Shown: positions 8,372 through 17,156, counted from the stretch's first letter. The stretch: 46,117 nucleotides of DNA from Anaeromonas sp052088025 (GCF_052088025.1 NZ_JBQCYD010000020.1:1-46117), one strand, 5' to 3'. Notes: generated by a model from the sequence alone, not told the origin. Numbers and translations: made by a program.

Positions 8372-9646
8372 CTATTTTAAGAATCCTTTATAATGTCTCA
8401 TCATCATTTGTGACTCCATTTGTTTAACAGTTTCTAGTGCAACACCAACTACGATTAATAGTGCTGTTCCTCCAAAACCTATTTTTAAATTACCAAATGA
8501 AGATAATATAGTTGGCATAGTAGCAATTAAAGCAAGAACTATTGCTCCAACTAAAGTAAGTCTTGATATAACCCTGTTTAAATATTCTGTAGTTGGTCTT
8601 CCAGGTCTGATACCAGGAATAAAACCACCGTTTTGTTTTAAATTGTTTGCATATTCAACTGGATTAAATTGTATTGCAGTATAAAAATAAGTAAAGAATA
8701 CAATTAATATTACATTCAATAATGAATAAATCCAAACTCCGGGACTACCTTGTGGTGATAACCACTTAGATATAAAAGCTGCCCAGCTTTCAAAGAAAAA
8801 CCCTAATGTTTGTGGAAAAGCTAATAACGATGACGCAAATATAACAGGAATAACTCCAGCCATTAATACTTTTAATGGGATATGCGTGCTTTGTCCTCCA
8901 TACATTTTTCTTCCAACTACTCTTTTAGCATATTGAACAGGTATCCTTCTTTGTCCTTCTTGAATTGCTACAACTCCTGCTATAACTATTATAGCTATTA
9001 TAGCAAATAAAATTAATTCTATCAAACTAACAGTACCAGCATTTAACCAAAGGTTTATTGCGTTATATATTCCTCCAGGAATTCTTGATATAATACCTGC
9101 AAAGATTATAAGTGATATACCGTTTCCTATACCATTTTCAGTTATCTGTTCACCTAACCACATTAGGAAAGCTGTACCTGCTGTAATTGTTATTACTACT
9201 ACTATTATAGGAAGTATTCCTTCACCTATTATGGCATTTTGGAATAAACCAACTGATATACCTATTGCTTGAACTAAAGCAAAAACTACTGTTAAGTATC
9301 TAGTATATTGAGCGATCTTTTTCCTTCCTACTTCTCCTTCTTTAGCAAGTGACTCTAAAGCCGGTATAACTATAGTTAATAGTTGAATTACAATAGATGC
9401 AGTAATGTATGGATAAATATTAAGAGCAAAAATAGTCATTTGACCAAAAGCTCCACCACTCATCATGTTAAATAGTTCTAATACTCCACCACCACTGCCT
9501 TCAAATAACTGTTTTATAACTTCTTTATTCATAAAGGGAACTGGTATATTTGATCCTAATCTAAATATTGCTAACATCAATAATGTGAATAGCATTTTTT
9601 TTCTTAAATCCGGAATTTTCCATGCATTCTTTAGAGTTGATAACAC
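8372..9646 (-). CDS. secY: Preprotein translocase subunit SecY
   Basis: Channel-forming subunit of the Sec translocon in the cytoplasmic membrane; works with SecE (encoded at 34295-34510) and SecA. The 424-residue protein shows ten hydrophobic segments. It has the lateral-gate region near GGALFQMTIFALNIYPYITASI-like sequence around residues 65-90 and the cytoplasmic loop QEGQRRIPVQYAKRVVGRK around 229-247, which binds SecA and ribosomes. Translation starts at a GTG at 9646. Its GAGGTG site lies in the last codons of rplO, leaving a one-base gap between the genes. Confidence 0.98.
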   Translation of the reverse strand: MLSTLKNAWKIPDLRKKMLFTLLMLAIFRLGSNIPVPFMNKEVIKQLFEGSGGGVLELFNMMSGGAFGQMTIFALNIYPYITASIVIQLLTIVIPALESLAKEGEVGRKKIAQYTRYLTVVFALVQAIGISVGLFQNAIIGEGILPIIVVVITITAGTAFLMWLGEQITENGIGNGISLIIFAGIISRIPGGIYNAINLWLNAGTVSLIELILFAIIAIIVIAGVVAIQEGQRRIPVQYAKRVVGRKMYGGQSTHIPLKVLMAGVIPVIFASSLLAFPQTLGFFFESWAAFISKWLSPQGSPGVWIYSLLNVILIVFFTYFYTAIQFNPVEYANNLKQNGGFIPGIRPGRPTTEYLNRVISRLTLVGAIVLALIATMPTILSSFGNLKIGFGGTALLIVVGVALETVKQMESQMMMRHYKGFLK

Positions 9647-9647
9647 T

Positions 9648-10091
9648 TTAGATCACCTCTACCTTTCCCCCTGCAGCCTCTATTTTTTCAACAGCTGTCT
9701 TGCTGAATTTATGGGCTTTGATAGTTAATTTTGTATTTAACTCACCATTTCCAAGTATCTTAACGCCGTCTTGAAGCTTTCTTAAAACTCCTGATTCTTT
9801 TAATAATTCTGGAGTTATTTCTGTTCCTTCTTCAAATCTATTTAAATCTTCTACATTTACTATAGAATAATTTGTAGCAAATACATTTGTAAAACCTCTT
9901 TTAGGTAATCTTATATATATAGGCATTTGTCCACCTTCAAATCCTGGTCTTACTCCTCCACCAGAACGTGAATTTTGTCCATTTGAACCTCTACCAGAAG
10001 TTTTACCTTGACCTGTAGCTGTTCCTCTACCAAGTCTTTTACGGTTTTTAGTGCCTCCATTTTTGTTAGGTCTTAACTCATGAAGTTTCAT
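9648..10091 (-). CDS. rplO: 50S ribosomal protein L15
   Basis: Late-assembling large-subunit protein that reaches into 23S rRNA near the central protuberance. The 147-residue protein has the typical glycine/arginine-rich N-terminal arm (KRLGRGTATGQGKTSGRG, about 18-35) and a globular C-terminal domain with AAGGKVEVI at the end. AAGGAGGTG precedes the ATG. It is followed without a gap by secY. Confidence 0.98.
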   Translation of the reverse strand: MKLHELRPNKNGGTKNRKRLGRGTATGQGKTSGRGSNGQNSRSGGGVRPGFEGGQMPIYIRLPKRGFTNVFATNYSIVNVEDLNRFEEGTEITPELLKESGVLRKLQDGVKILGNGELNTKLTIKAHKFSKTAVEKIEAAGGKVEVI

Positions 10092-10114
10092 AGTCGCACC
10101 TCCTTACTTTAAAA

Positions 10115-10291
10115 TTACTTAACTATTTCTACCATATGGTTAATTCTATTTACCATACCTCTTATTTGTGGATTATCTTCGTGCTCTACCACTTGACCTA
10201 TTTTTCTAAGTCCTAAAGCCTCAACTGTTCTTATTTGCTTTTCAGTTTTGCCTATTTTACTTCTTGTCAATTTTATTTTTAGTTTAGCCAA
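10115..10291 (-). CDS. rpmD: 50S ribosomal protein L30
   Basis: Large-subunit protein of the bacterial short form. Reading from a TTG at 10291 gives 58 residues: MAKLKIKLTRSKIGKTEKQ at the start, then TVEALGLRKIGQVVEHEDNP (23-41) and MVNRINHMVEIVK at the end, which is an L30 pattern throughout. An AGGGGGCGAG site overlaps the end of rpsE. The rpsE-rpmD-rplO order is standard. No ATG start is available, which can lead to its omission. Confidence 0.96.
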   Translation of the reverse strand: MAKLKIKLTRSKIGKTEKQIRTVEALGLRKIGQVVEHEDNPQIRGMVNRINHMVEIVK

Positions 10292-10303
10292 GGTACTCGC
10301 CCC

Positions 10304-10810
10304 CTAACCTGTAATTTCTTCTACTGATTTTCCTCTTAGCTTTGCAACTTCTTCAGATGTTTTAAGTCTATTTAATCCTTCCATAACTGCACTTACCATG
10401 TTTCTTGGATTAGATGTACCTAGTGACTTTGTTCTTATATCTCTAACACCTGCAAGTTCTAATACGTCACGAACAGGACCACCTGCTATAACTCCTGTAC
10501 CTTCTGGAGCTGGTTTTAATAATACATTTCCTGCACCAAATTTACCTATAATTTCATGTGGTATTGTAGTTCCAACCATAGGAACTTTAATTAAATGTTT
10601 TTTAGCATCATCTATAGCTTTTCTTATAGCATCTGGGATTTCAATAGCCTTGCTCATTCCTACTCCAACATGACCATTACCATCACCAACTACTACAAGT
10701 GCGCTAAATCTAAAGTTTCTACCACCTTTTACAACTTTAGTTATACGATTTATATTAACAACTTTTTCTTGTAAGTCTAATTCACTTGCATCAATACGTC
10801 CGCGATTCAT
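10304..10810 (-). CDS. rpsE: 30S ribosomal protein S5
   Basis: Small-subunit protein at the mRNA entry tunnel, involved in decoding accuracy and mRNA unwinding. The 168-residue protein has the double-stranded-RNA-binding-like N-terminal domain (about 12-77, with GRNFRFSALVVVGDGNGHVG) and the C-terminal domain containing AGGPVRDVLELAGVRDIRTKS. GAAGGAGGGG precedes the ATG. The region equivalent to spectinomycin-resistance positions (VVKGGRNFRF) reads as ordinary wild type. Confidence 0.98.
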   Translation of the reverse strand: MNRGRIDASELDLQEKVVNINRITKVVKGGRNFRFSALVVVGDGNGHVGVGMSKAIEIPDAIRKAIDDAKKHLIKVPMVGTTIPHEIIGKFGAGNVLLKPAPEGTGVIAGGPVRDVLELAGVRDIRTKSLGTSNPRNMVSAVMEGLNRLKTSEEVAKLRGKSVEEITG

Positions 10811-10827
10811 TAATTCCCCTCCTTCAT

Positions 10828-11196
10828 CTAAAAATTAAGACCAGCTTCTCTTGCACCTTCAGCTAATTCTTTTACTCTACCATGATAAATATGTCCACCT
10901 CTATCAAAAACTACAGATTCTATATTTTCATTCTTAGCTTTTTCTCCTACAAGCTTTCCTACTTCTCTTGCAGCTTCTTTATTAGATGTAGTTTCTAATT
11001 TTTCTTTTAAATCTTTATCAAGAGTGGATGCTTGAACTAAAGTAACGCCATTAACGTCATCAATTATTTGAGCATATATATGATTTAAACTTCTATAGAC
11101 ATTTAATCTAGGTCTTTCAGGAGTTCCATGCACTTTATTTCTTGCTCTAGCATGTCTTTTTGTTCTTCTCTCATTTTTTCTCACTTTGTTAAGCAT
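10828..11196 (-). CDS. rplR: 50S ribosomal protein L18
   Basis: Binds 5S rRNA together with L5 and anchors it in the central protuberance. The 122-residue protein has a basic N-terminal tail (RKNERRTKRHARARNK, 6-21), GTPERPRLNVYRSLNHIYAQIIDD and the C-terminal FDRGGHIYHGRVKELAEGAREAGLNF signature. It is 17 bases upstream of rpsE in the spc operon. Confidence 0.98.
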   Translation of the reverse strand: MLNKVRKNERRTKRHARARNKVHGTPERPRLNVYRSLNHIYAQIIDDVNGVTLVQASTLDKDLKEKLETTSNKEAAREVGKLVGEKAKNENIESVVFDRGGHIYHGRVKELAEGAREAGLNF

Positions 11197-11216
11197 TTCT
11201 TTTCACTCCTTTCTTT

Positions 11217-11756
11217 CTATTTAGCAGTTTTACCTTCTTTACGTCTTACTTTTTCGCCTGCATATCTTATACCTTTACCCTTGTATGGCTCAGGTTTTCT
11301 AAGTTCTCTTATTACAGCTGCATAGTTTCCTACTTTTTGCTTGTCTATTCCTCTAACTATTATCTTAGTGTTAGATGGAACTTCAGTTTCAATTCCTTCT
11401 GGATCTTCCATTTCTACTGGATGTGAAAAACCTAGTGTTAAGTTTAAACTTTTACCTTGCTTATTTGCACGGTAACCTACACCTTGTATCTCTAAAGTTT
11501 TTTCATATCCCTTAGTAACACCAACTATCATATTATCGATCAGTGTTCTTGTAAGTCCGTGAAGGGATTTATGTCTTTTATTTTCAGTAGGACGACTAAC
11601 AGTAATTTCGTCATCTTTTATTTCAATATTCATATCTTTTTCTAACTTTTGTTCTAATGTTCCTTTTGGTCCTTTAACTACCATGTAGTTTTTATCATCT
11701 AATTTAACCTCAACACCCTCAGGCATATTTATTGGTTTAAGACCTATTCTTGACAT
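11217..11756 (-). CDS. rplF: 50S ribosomal protein L6
   Basis: Large-subunit protein near the sarcin-ricin loop and the factor-binding site. Starting at the ATG at 11756 gives 179 residues beginning MSRIGLKPINMPEGV, the usual family start. Two repeated domains follow (about 1-82 and 83-170), with the C-terminal signature PEPYKGKGIRYAGEKVRRKEGK. GAGGAGGTG lies 12 bases upstream, a slightly long spacing. Seven further in-frame codons upstream run through that site and are not expected to be translated. Confidence 0.97.
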   Translation of the reverse strand: MSRIGLKPINMPEGVEVKLDDKNYMVVKGPKGTLEQKLEKDMNIEIKDDEITVSRPTENKRHKSLHGLTRTLIDNMIVGVTKGYEKTLEIQGVGYRANKQGKSLNLTLGFSHPVEMEDPEGIETEVPSNTKIIVRGIDKQKVGNYAAVIRELRKPEPYKGKGIRYAGEKVRRKEGKTAK

Positions 11757-11795
11757 AATTGAATTGCACCTCCTCATAGATCTAGTAATAATCTA

Positions 11796-12194
11796 TTACC
11801 ATACGTAGCAGATTACTTCTCCACCTACGTCATTCTTTTTAGCTTCTTTATCCGTTAATATACCTTTTGAAGTAGAAAGAACTGCTATTCCTAGTCCTCC
11901 TAAAACTCTTGGTATTTCATCTTTTTTAGCATATACTCTAAGTCCTGGTTTAGATATTCTTTTAAGTCCAGTTATAACTTTTTCATTATCTCTACTATAC
12001 TTAAGTTGTACTCTAATTATTCCTTGTTTATCATCTTCAATTACATCATAACCTTTTACAAAACCTTCATTTAGTAAAATCTCAGCTAATGATTTCTTGA
12101 TATTAGAAGCAGGAATATCTACTGTATCGTGTTTTTGACGATTAGCATTTCTTATTCTTGTTAACATATCAGCGATTGGATCTGTCATTGACAT
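11796..12194 (-). CDS. rpsH: 30S ribosomal protein S8
   Basis: Primary 16S rRNA binder of the central domain; in E. coli it represses the spc operon at the rplE message. The 132-residue protein begins MSMTDPIADMLTRIRNAN. It carries the C-terminal signature KGILTDKEAKKNDVGGEVICYVW, with the RNA-contacting serine-threonine-serine stretch (LSTSKG) just before it. Confidence 0.98.
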   Translation of the reverse strand: MSMTDPIADMLTRIRNANRQKHDTVDIPASNIKKSLAEILLNEGFVKGYDVIEDDKQGIIRVQLKYSRDNEKVITGLKRISKPGLRVYAKKDEIPRVLGGLGIAVLSTSKGILTDKEAKKNDVGGEVICYVW

Positions 12195-12226
12195 TTAGAG
12201 TTACCTCCTTCCATTCTTCATTTTTC

Positions 12227-12412
12227 TTACCAACTTGCTTTTCTAACTCCAGGTATCTGTCCTTTATATGCTAGTTCTCTAAAACATATACGACATACAC
12301 CGAATTTTCTTAAATAACCATGAGGTCTCCCACAAATTCTACATCTATTATAAGCTTGTGTGCTATATTTTGCTTGTTTTTGTTGCTTTAATTTCATAGC
12401 TTTTTTTGCCAC
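12227..12412 (-). CDS. rpsN: 30S ribosomal protein S14 type Z
   Basis: Short zinc-binding S14 (61 residues) in the head of the small subunit. It has a CXXC-X12-CXXC zinc site (C24, C27, C40, C43) and the family core CRICGRPHGYLRKFGVCRIC. Zinc-free S14 paralogs are longer, about 90 residues, and none is present here. It lies between rplE and rpsH, the normal place for the Z form. Confidence 0.98.
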   Translation of the reverse strand: MAKKAMKLKQQKQAKYSTQAYNRCRICGRPHGYLRKFGVCRICFRELAYKGQIPGVRKASW

Positions 12413-12427
12413 TTAAATCCCTCCTTA

Positions 12428-12970
12428 CTATTTTTTAAAGGGCATTCCCATAAGAGCTAAAAATTCTCTAGATTCTTCATCATTTTTAGCAGTAGTTACT
12501 ATAATTATATCCATACCATTAATTCTATCTACTTTATCATATTCAATTTCAGGGAATATTAATTGCTCTTTAATACCTAGAGCATAATTTCCTCTACCAT
12601 CAAAAGATGTCTTAGAAATTCCTCTGAAGTCTCTAACTCTTGGTAAAGCAACGTTCATTAATTTATCTAAAAAGTCATACATTCTTGACCCTCTAAGAGT
12701 AACTTTTGCTCCTATTGGCATACCTTCACGAAGCTTAAAGTTAGAAACAGATTTTTTAGCCTTAGTTGTTATAGGATTTTGTCCTGTTATAATTTTAAGC
12801 TCTTCTATTGCTGTTTCTAAAGCTTTAGGGTTGTCTTTTGCTACGCCCATACCCATATTTATTACTATTTTATCTAATTTAGGTACTTCCATTACATTTT
12901 CATAATTAAATTTTTCAACAAGTGATGGAATTACATCATTTGTATATTTTTCCTTTAAACGTGATGTCAT
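12428..12970 (-). CDS. rplE: 50S ribosomal protein L5
   Basis: Binds 5S rRNA and contacts P-site tRNA and S13 across the subunit interface. The 180-residue protein begins MTSRLKEKYTNDVIPSL and has the signature VINMGMGVAKDNPKALETA (about 52-70) and the RVRDFRGISKTSFDGRGNY loop (about 125-143). It follows rplX by 23 bases. Confidence 0.98.
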   Translation of the reverse strand: MTSRLKEKYTNDVIPSLVEKFNYENVMEVPKLDKIVINMGMGVAKDNPKALETAIEELKIITGQNPITTKAKKSVSNFKLREGMPIGAKVTLRGSRMYDFLDKLMNVALPRVRDFRGISKTSFDGRGNYALGIKEQLIFPEIEYDKVDRINGMDIIIVTTAKNDEESREFLALMGMPFKK

Positions 12971-12993
12971 AAACTATCCTCCTCTCACGAAAC

Positions 12994-13305
12994 TTAGTCG
13001 ATTACTTCTCCACTCTTCTTACTAACTCTTACTTTTTTACCATTGTCTAATTTTTTATATCCTACTCTTACGCCTTGATTGTCTGATTTACTAAAAACCA
13101 TAACATTTGATGCATGAATAGCGCCTTCTTGATGAATTATACCACCTTGTTGCATTTGTTGACTAGGCTTTTGATGTTTTGTTATCATATTTACACCTTC
13201 AACTAATACTCTGTTTTTCTTAGGTATAACTTGTAACACTTTTCCTTTTTTGCCCTTATCTTTACCTGCTATAACTATAACAGTATCTCCTTTTTTCACG
13301 TGCAT
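12994..13305 (-). CDS. rplX: 50S ribosomal protein L24
   Basis: Early assembly initiator of the large subunit, located by the tunnel exit. The 103-residue protein has an N-terminal KOW motif (KKGDTVIVIAGKDKGKKGKV, 4-23) and the conserved RVLVEGVNMITKHQKPSQQ segment. It lies between rplN and rplE as usual. Confidence 0.98.
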   Translation of the reverse strand: MHVKKGDTVIVIAGKDKGKKGKVLQVIPKKNRVLVEGVNMITKHQKPSQQMQQGGIIHQEGAIHASNVMVFSKSDNQGVRVGYKKLDNGKKVRVSKKSGEVID

Positions 13306-13320
13306 TCATTACACCTCCCT

Positions 13321-13689
13321 TTATAATACTTCAGGTGCTAGTGAGATTATTTTCATGAAGTTTCCATCTCTTAGTTCTCTTGTTACAGGACCAAAAATAC
13401 GAGTTCCTGTTGGCTGTTTGTCATCTTTAACGATAACAGCAGCATTTTCATCGAATCTAATGTAACTTCCATCATCTCTTCTTATACCCTTTTTAGTTCT
13501 CACAACTACTGCTTTTATTACTTCACCTTTTTTAACAACACCGCCTGGTGTTGCCACTTTAACAGAAGCAACTATTATATCTCCAACACTTGCGTATTTT
13601 CTTCTTGTTCCACCTAAAACTTTTATACATAATAACTCTTTTGCACCAGAGTTATCCGCTACTTTTAAACGAGATTCAACTTGAATCAT
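13321..13689 (-). CDS. rplN: 50S ribosomal protein L14
   Basis: Interface protein that forms an intersubunit bridge and contacts L19; also the docking site of the silencing factor RsfS in many bacteria. The 122-residue protein starts MIQVESRLKVADNSGAKE. It has the signature GGVVKKGEVIKAVVVRTKKGIRR-like stretch (about 53-75) and ends in the REL...FMKIISLAPEVL pattern of the family. Confidence 0.98.
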   Translation of the reverse strand: MIQVESRLKVADNSGAKELLCIKVLGGTRRKYASVGDIIVASVKVATPGGVVKKGEVIKAVVVRTKKGIRRDDGSYIRFDENAAVIVKDDKQPTGTRIFGPVTRELRDGNFMKIISLAPEVL

Positions 13690-13718
13690 ATATTACCCTC
13701 CCTTCGGTTCTGTAAGGA

Positions 13719-13973
13719 TTATTTAGCTTTTTCTATAATTTCTACTAATCTCCATCTTTTTTGCTTGCTTAATGGTCTAGTTTCCATGATTTTTACCTTA
13801 TCGCCTATATTACATTCATTCTTTTCATCATGAGCTTTAAATTTCGTAGTTCTCTTAACTTGCTTTCCATAAAGTGGGTGAGAGATAAATGTTTCTACTC
13901 CAACAACTACAGTCTTATCCATCTTATCGCTCATTACCTTACCTGTTCTTACTTTTCTATTTGCTCTTTCCAT
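13719..13973 (-). CDS. rpsQ: 30S ribosomal protein S17
   Basis: OB-fold primary binder of 16S rRNA in the body of the small subunit. The 84-residue protein has the start NRKVRTGKVMSDKMDKTVVV, the HPLYGKQVKRTTKFKAHDE loop and the signature GDKVKIMETRPLSKQKRWRL. It lies between rpmC and rplN. Confidence 0.98.
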   Translation of the reverse strand: MERANRKVRTGKVMSDKMDKTVVVGVETFISHPLYGKQVKRTTKFKAHDEKNECNIGDKVKIMETRPLSKQKRWRLVEIIEKAK

Positions 13974-13999
13974 TAATTAGCCCTCCTCTCATGGAACTA

Positions 14000-14203
14000 T
14001 TAAGCCTGTAATTCCTTTAGTTCGCGTTCTCTTGTTATAGTTTTTACTCTTGCTATATCTTTTCTTACAACTTTTATTCTCATAGGATTATCAAGTTGTC
14101 CAGTAGCTAACTGGAATCTTAAGTTGAATAACTCAGACTTTAACTCCGCTAGTTTGTTATCTAATTCTTTTATTGTCATATCACGTAGTTCACTAGCTTT
14201 CAT
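14000..14203 (-). CDS. rpmC: 50S ribosomal protein L29
   Basis: Small helical protein beside the tunnel exit, near L23 and the site bound by trigger factor and SRP. Beginning at the ATG at 14203 gives 67 residues, MKASELRDMTIKELDNKLAE, the usual start. A longer reading would extend seven codons into rplP. Even with the short start the gene overlaps the last 11 bases of rplP, so the two are probably translationally coupled through a GGTGG site within rplP. Confidence 0.97.
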   Translation of the reverse strand: MKASELRDMTIKELDNKLAELKSELFNLRFQLATGQLDNPMRIKVVRKDIARVKTITRERELKELQA

Positions 14204-14624
14204 TAGCTTCACCACCCTCATCACGAGTTACAAATTTTGTTTTTATAGGTAGTTTATGCATTGCTAATCTCATAGCTTCTCTTGCTAATTCTTCTGGTAC
14301 TCCAGCTATTTCAAACATTATTCTACCTGGCTTTACAACGGCTACCCAGTATTCCGGTGAACCCTTACCTTTACCCATACGAGTTTCAGCAGGTTTTTTA
14401 GTTACTGGTTTGTCGGGGAAGACTTTGATCCAAATCTTACCACCTCTTTTTACATGCCTTGTCATAGCCCTTCTTGCTGCCTCTATTTGGTTTGACGTAA
14501 TCCAACTAGGCTCTAAAGCTTGAATTCCATACTCTCCATAAGTGATAGTATTTCCTCTAGTTGCCTTACCTTTCATTCTTCCTCTATGCTCTTTACGGTG
14601 CTTTACTCTTTTAGGCATTAACAT
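14193..14624 (-). CDS. rplP: 50S ribosomal protein L16
   Basis: Organises the A-site tRNA elbow contact near the peptidyl-transferase centre. The 143-residue protein has the start MLMPKRVKHRKEHRGRMKGK, the GLQ-type region ALEPSWITSNQIEAARRAMTR, and the signature RMGKGKGSPEYWVAVVKPGR. GGAGG lies 8 bases before the first ATG. It overlaps rpmC by 11 bases. Confidence 0.98.
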   Translation of the reverse strand: MLMPKRVKHRKEHRGRMKGKATRGNTITYGEYGIQALEPSWITSNQIEAARRAMTRHVKRGGKIWIKVFPDKPVTKKPAETRMGKGKGSPEYWVAVVKPGRIMFEIAGVPEELAREAMRLAMHKLPIKTKFVTRDEGGEANES

Positions 14625-14649
14625 GACCTATTCCTCCTTCCTTAAGGTA

Positions 14650-15294
14650 TTACTGTTCTTCTTTAACTGGAAGAACTTCTCCTTTATATATCCAAACTTT
14701 AACTCCAATTTTTCCATAAGTTGTATCAGCTTCAGCAAATCCATAATCAATATCTGCTCTAAGTGTGTGTAGAGGTATAGTACCTTCACTATATCCTTCT
14801 GTTCTAGCCATATCTGCTCCATTTAATCTTCCAGCTACAGAAGTCTTAATACCTTCTACTCCAGTTCTCATTGTTCTTTGAATACTTTGCTTCATTGCAC
14901 GTCTGAAGGATACCCTTCTTTCAATTTGTGATGCAATGTTTTCTGCAACTAACTGAGCATCTTTTTCTGGAACCTTAACTTCTTCTACGTTTACAACAAC
15001 TTTTTTATCAGTCATTTTTTCTAATTCTTTTCTTAATCCTTCTACACCAGATCCACCTTTTCCTATAACCATACCAGGTTTAGCTGTGAAAACATTAAGC
15101 TTGATTCTATTTGCTGCTCTTTCTATTTCTATTTTAGAAATTCCAGCTATGAACATTTTTTTCTTAACATATGTTCTTATGCTATTATCTTCTACTAAGA
15201 AATCAGCAAAGTTTTTCTTGTCTGCATACCATTTAGAATCCCAATCTTTTATAATACCGACCCTTAGACCATGCGGGTTAACTTTTTGACCCAT
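14650..15294 (-). CDS. rpsC: 30S ribosomal protein S3
   Basis: Head protein at the mRNA entry site with helicase activity together with S4 and S5. The 214-residue protein has a type II KH domain with the GKGG loop at 78-81 and the C-terminal S3 domain with TAVAGRLNGAD-like sequence and ARTEGYSEGTIPLHTLRADIDYGFAEA. It is flanked by rplV and rplP. Confidence 0.98.
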   Translation of the reverse strand: MGQKVNPHGLRVGIIKDWDSKWYADKKNFADFLVEDNSIRTYVKKKMFIAGISKIEIERAANRIKLNVFTAKPGMVIGKGGSGVEGLRKELEKMTDKKVVVNVEEVKVPEKDAQLVAENIASQIERRVSFRRAMKQSIQRTMRTGVEGIKTSVAGRLNGADMARTEGYSEGTIPLHTLRADIDYGFAEADTTYGKIGVKVWIYKGEVLPVKEEQ

Positions 15295-15310
15295 TCGTAT
15301 CCCTCCTTTT

Positions 15311-15646
15311 CTATTCTCTTTCCTTAACTACTACACCTATATGACTAGTTCTTTTTCTAATTTGAAATGCTCTACCTTGAGCTCTAGGTCTCCATCTTTT
15401 AAGTGTTGGACCTTGATTTGCATAAACTTCTGATATAAATAAATTATCTCTATCTAAATCAAGATTATTTTCAGCATTTGCTACTGCTGATTTTAGAACT
15501 TTTTCTAATTTATCTGCGCCTTTTCTAGGAGTAAATTTTAATATAGCAAGTGCTTCATCTACATTTTTACCTCTTACTAGGTCAGCAACTATTTGAACTT
15601 TTCTAGGTGAAATTCTAATATGTTTAGCTATTGCTTTAGCTTCCAT
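15311..15646 (-). CDS. rplV: 50S ribosomal protein L22
   Basis: Contacts all domains of 23S rRNA; its long beta hairpin forms part of the tunnel constriction. The 111-residue protein starts MEAKAIAKHIRISPRKVQIV. The hairpin region NQGPTLKRWRPRAQGRAFQI (about 81-100) has no insertion or deletion of the kind associated with macrolide resistance. Confidence 0.98.
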   Translation of the reverse strand: MEAKAIAKHIRISPRKVQIVADLVRGKNVDEALAILKFTPRKGADKLEKVLKSAVANAENNLDLDRDNLFISEVYANQGPTLKRWRPRAQGRAFQIRKRTSHIGVVVKERE

Positions 15647-15680
15647 TTTCGTCCCTCCTCACATCAAAATACTTAACTTA

Positions 15681-15962
15681 TTATCTAAGTGATGTTTTCT
15701 TTTCTGTATCTCCATGACCTCTGAATGTTCTAGTTGGAGCAAACTCACCTAGTTTATGACCAACCATATCTTCAGTTACATATACCGGTACATGTTTTCT
15801 ACCGTCATAAACCGCTATAGTGTGTCCTATCATTTGAGGAAATATAGTTGAACGACGTGACCATGTCTTTATTACTTTTTTATCATCTTTCTCATTTAAT
15901 TCTTCAACCTTTTTCATTAAATGATCATCTACAAAAGGTCCTTTCTTTAATGATCTACCCAT
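15681..15962 (-). CDS. rpsS: 30S ribosomal protein S19
   Basis: Head protein forming a complex with S13 near the A-site tRNA. The ATG at 15962 is chosen because AAAGGAGG lies 7 bases upstream; longer in-frame readings translate the binding site itself. The 93-residue product begins MGRSLKKGPFVDDHLMKK and carries the signature HVPVYVTEDMVGHKLGEFAPTRTFRGH. Confidence 0.98.
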   Translation of the reverse strand: MGRSLKKGPFVDDHLMKKVEELNEKDDKKVIKTWSRRSTIFPQMIGHTIAVYDGRKHVPVYVTEDMVGHKLGEFAPTRTFRGHGDTEKKTSLR

Positions 15963-16000
15963 TAAAGTGCCTCCTTTCAACTCTTATTATCTTAATTTTA

Positions 16001-16834
16001 TTATTTTCTCTTCCTTGCTCTTACAATGTACTTATCAGACTTCTTATTCTTTTGACGAGTCTTATATCCAAGCGTAGGCTTACCCCATGGAGTTACTGGA
16101 GATGGTCTACCTATAGGAGTTCTACCTTCACCACCACCGTGTGGATGATCGTTAGGGTTCATAACACTACCTCTTACAGTAGGTCTAATTCCCATATGTC
16201 TCTTTCTACCAGCTTTACCTATTGTAATATTTTCATGATCTATATTACCTACTTGACCTATTGTTGCTCTACATTCAATTCTTACCATTCTAACTTCACT
16301 TGACGGAAGTTTAACTTGAGCATAGTTTCCTTCTTTTGCAGTAAGTTGTGCAGAGTTACCTGCTGATCTTACCATTTGTCCACCTTTTCCAGCTTTAAGT
16401 TCTATATTGTGAATCACCGTACCTACTGGTATAAATTTAAGTGGTAATGCATTACCTATTTTGATATCTACATCTTCACCTGATTCAATCATATCTCCAA
16501 CTTTTAACTTGTTAGGTGCTAATATATATCTTTTTTCACCATCTGCATAATGAATCAAAGCTATATTTGCTGTTCTATTTGGATCGTACTCTATTGTAGC
16601 TACTTTTCCAGGAACACCATCTTTAGTTCTTTTAAAATCTATTATTCTATATTTTCTTTTTGCTCCGCCGCCTCTATGACGTATAGTTATCTTACCATCA
16701 TTATTTCTTCCAGACTTCTTATTTAAAGAAGATAAAAGTGATTTTTCTGGCTCATTTGTAGTTATTTCATCAAAAGTAGAAACTGTCATTTGTCTTAAAG
16801 CCGGTGAAGTAGGTCTAAATTTCTTAATACCCAT
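16001..16834 (-). CDS. rplB: 50S ribosomal protein L2
   Basis: Highly conserved protein needed for subunit association and peptidyl-transferase activity. The 277-residue protein has an N-terminal OB-like domain (about 70-140), an SH3-like domain (about 145-200) and the DHPHGGGEGR loop, in which H230 corresponds to the E. coli histidine near the catalytic centre. It sits between rplW and rpsS. Confidence 0.98.
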   Translation of the reverse strand: MGIKKFRPTSPALRQMTVSTFDEITTNEPEKSLLSSLNKKSGRNNDGKITIRHRGGGAKRKYRIIDFKRTKDGVPGKVATIEYDPNRTANIALIHYADGEKRYILAPNKLKVGDMIESGEDVDIKIGNALPLKFIPVGTVIHNIELKAGKGGQMVRSAGNSAQLTAKEGNYAQVKLPSSEVRMVRIECRATIGQVGNIDHENITIGKAGRKRHMGIRPTVRGSVMNPNDHPHGGGEGRTPIGRPSPVTPWGKPTLGYKTRQKNKKSDKYIVRARKRK

Positions 16835-16865
16835 TTATATTTCCCTCCTTCTTACTAAATATTTA

Positions 16866-17156
16866 TTACATACCTTCGAAGAATTCAATTCCTTTACTAT
16901 CTTCTGTTAAAGTTACCATAGCTTTTTTCCAGCCTGGTCTTCTTCCAATATTCTTACCCATTCTTTTAAGCTTTCCAGTCATATTCATTGTGTTGACTTT
17001 ACTCACCTTAACATCAAATACTTTTTCAATAGCATTTTTTATTTCAGTTTTATTGGCTTTTTTATCCACTACAAAAGTGTATTTACCTTCAGCCATATTA
17101 TTCATACTTTGCTCCGTCACTATAGGTCTTCTAATTATATCGTGTGGATTACGCAT
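16866..17156 (-). CDS. rplW: 50S ribosomal protein L23
   Basis: Tunnel-exit protein and main ribosomal docking site for trigger factor and SRP. The 96-residue protein starts MRNPHDIIRRPIVTEQSM. It has the hairpin loop KVNTMNMTGKLKRMGKNIGRRPGWKKAMVTL. Its ATG overlaps the rplD stop by one base (TAATG). Confidence 0.98.
   Translation of the reverse strand: MRNPHDIIRRPIVTEQSMNNMAEGKYTFVVDKKANKTEIKNAIEKVFDVKVSKVNTMNMTGKLKRMGKNIGRRPGWKKAMVTLTEDSKGIEFFEGM

Noticed and set aside
14628..14822. Minus-strand frame of 64 codons inside rpsC
   Set aside because: Out-of-frame reading inside a conserved gene; the product resembles nothing and has no separate binding site.
15848..16303. Plus-strand frame of 151 codons opposite rpsS and rplB
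   Set aside because: Low-complexity Leu/Ser/Thr product that crosses two well-supported ribosomal genes and their gap; no initiation signals.
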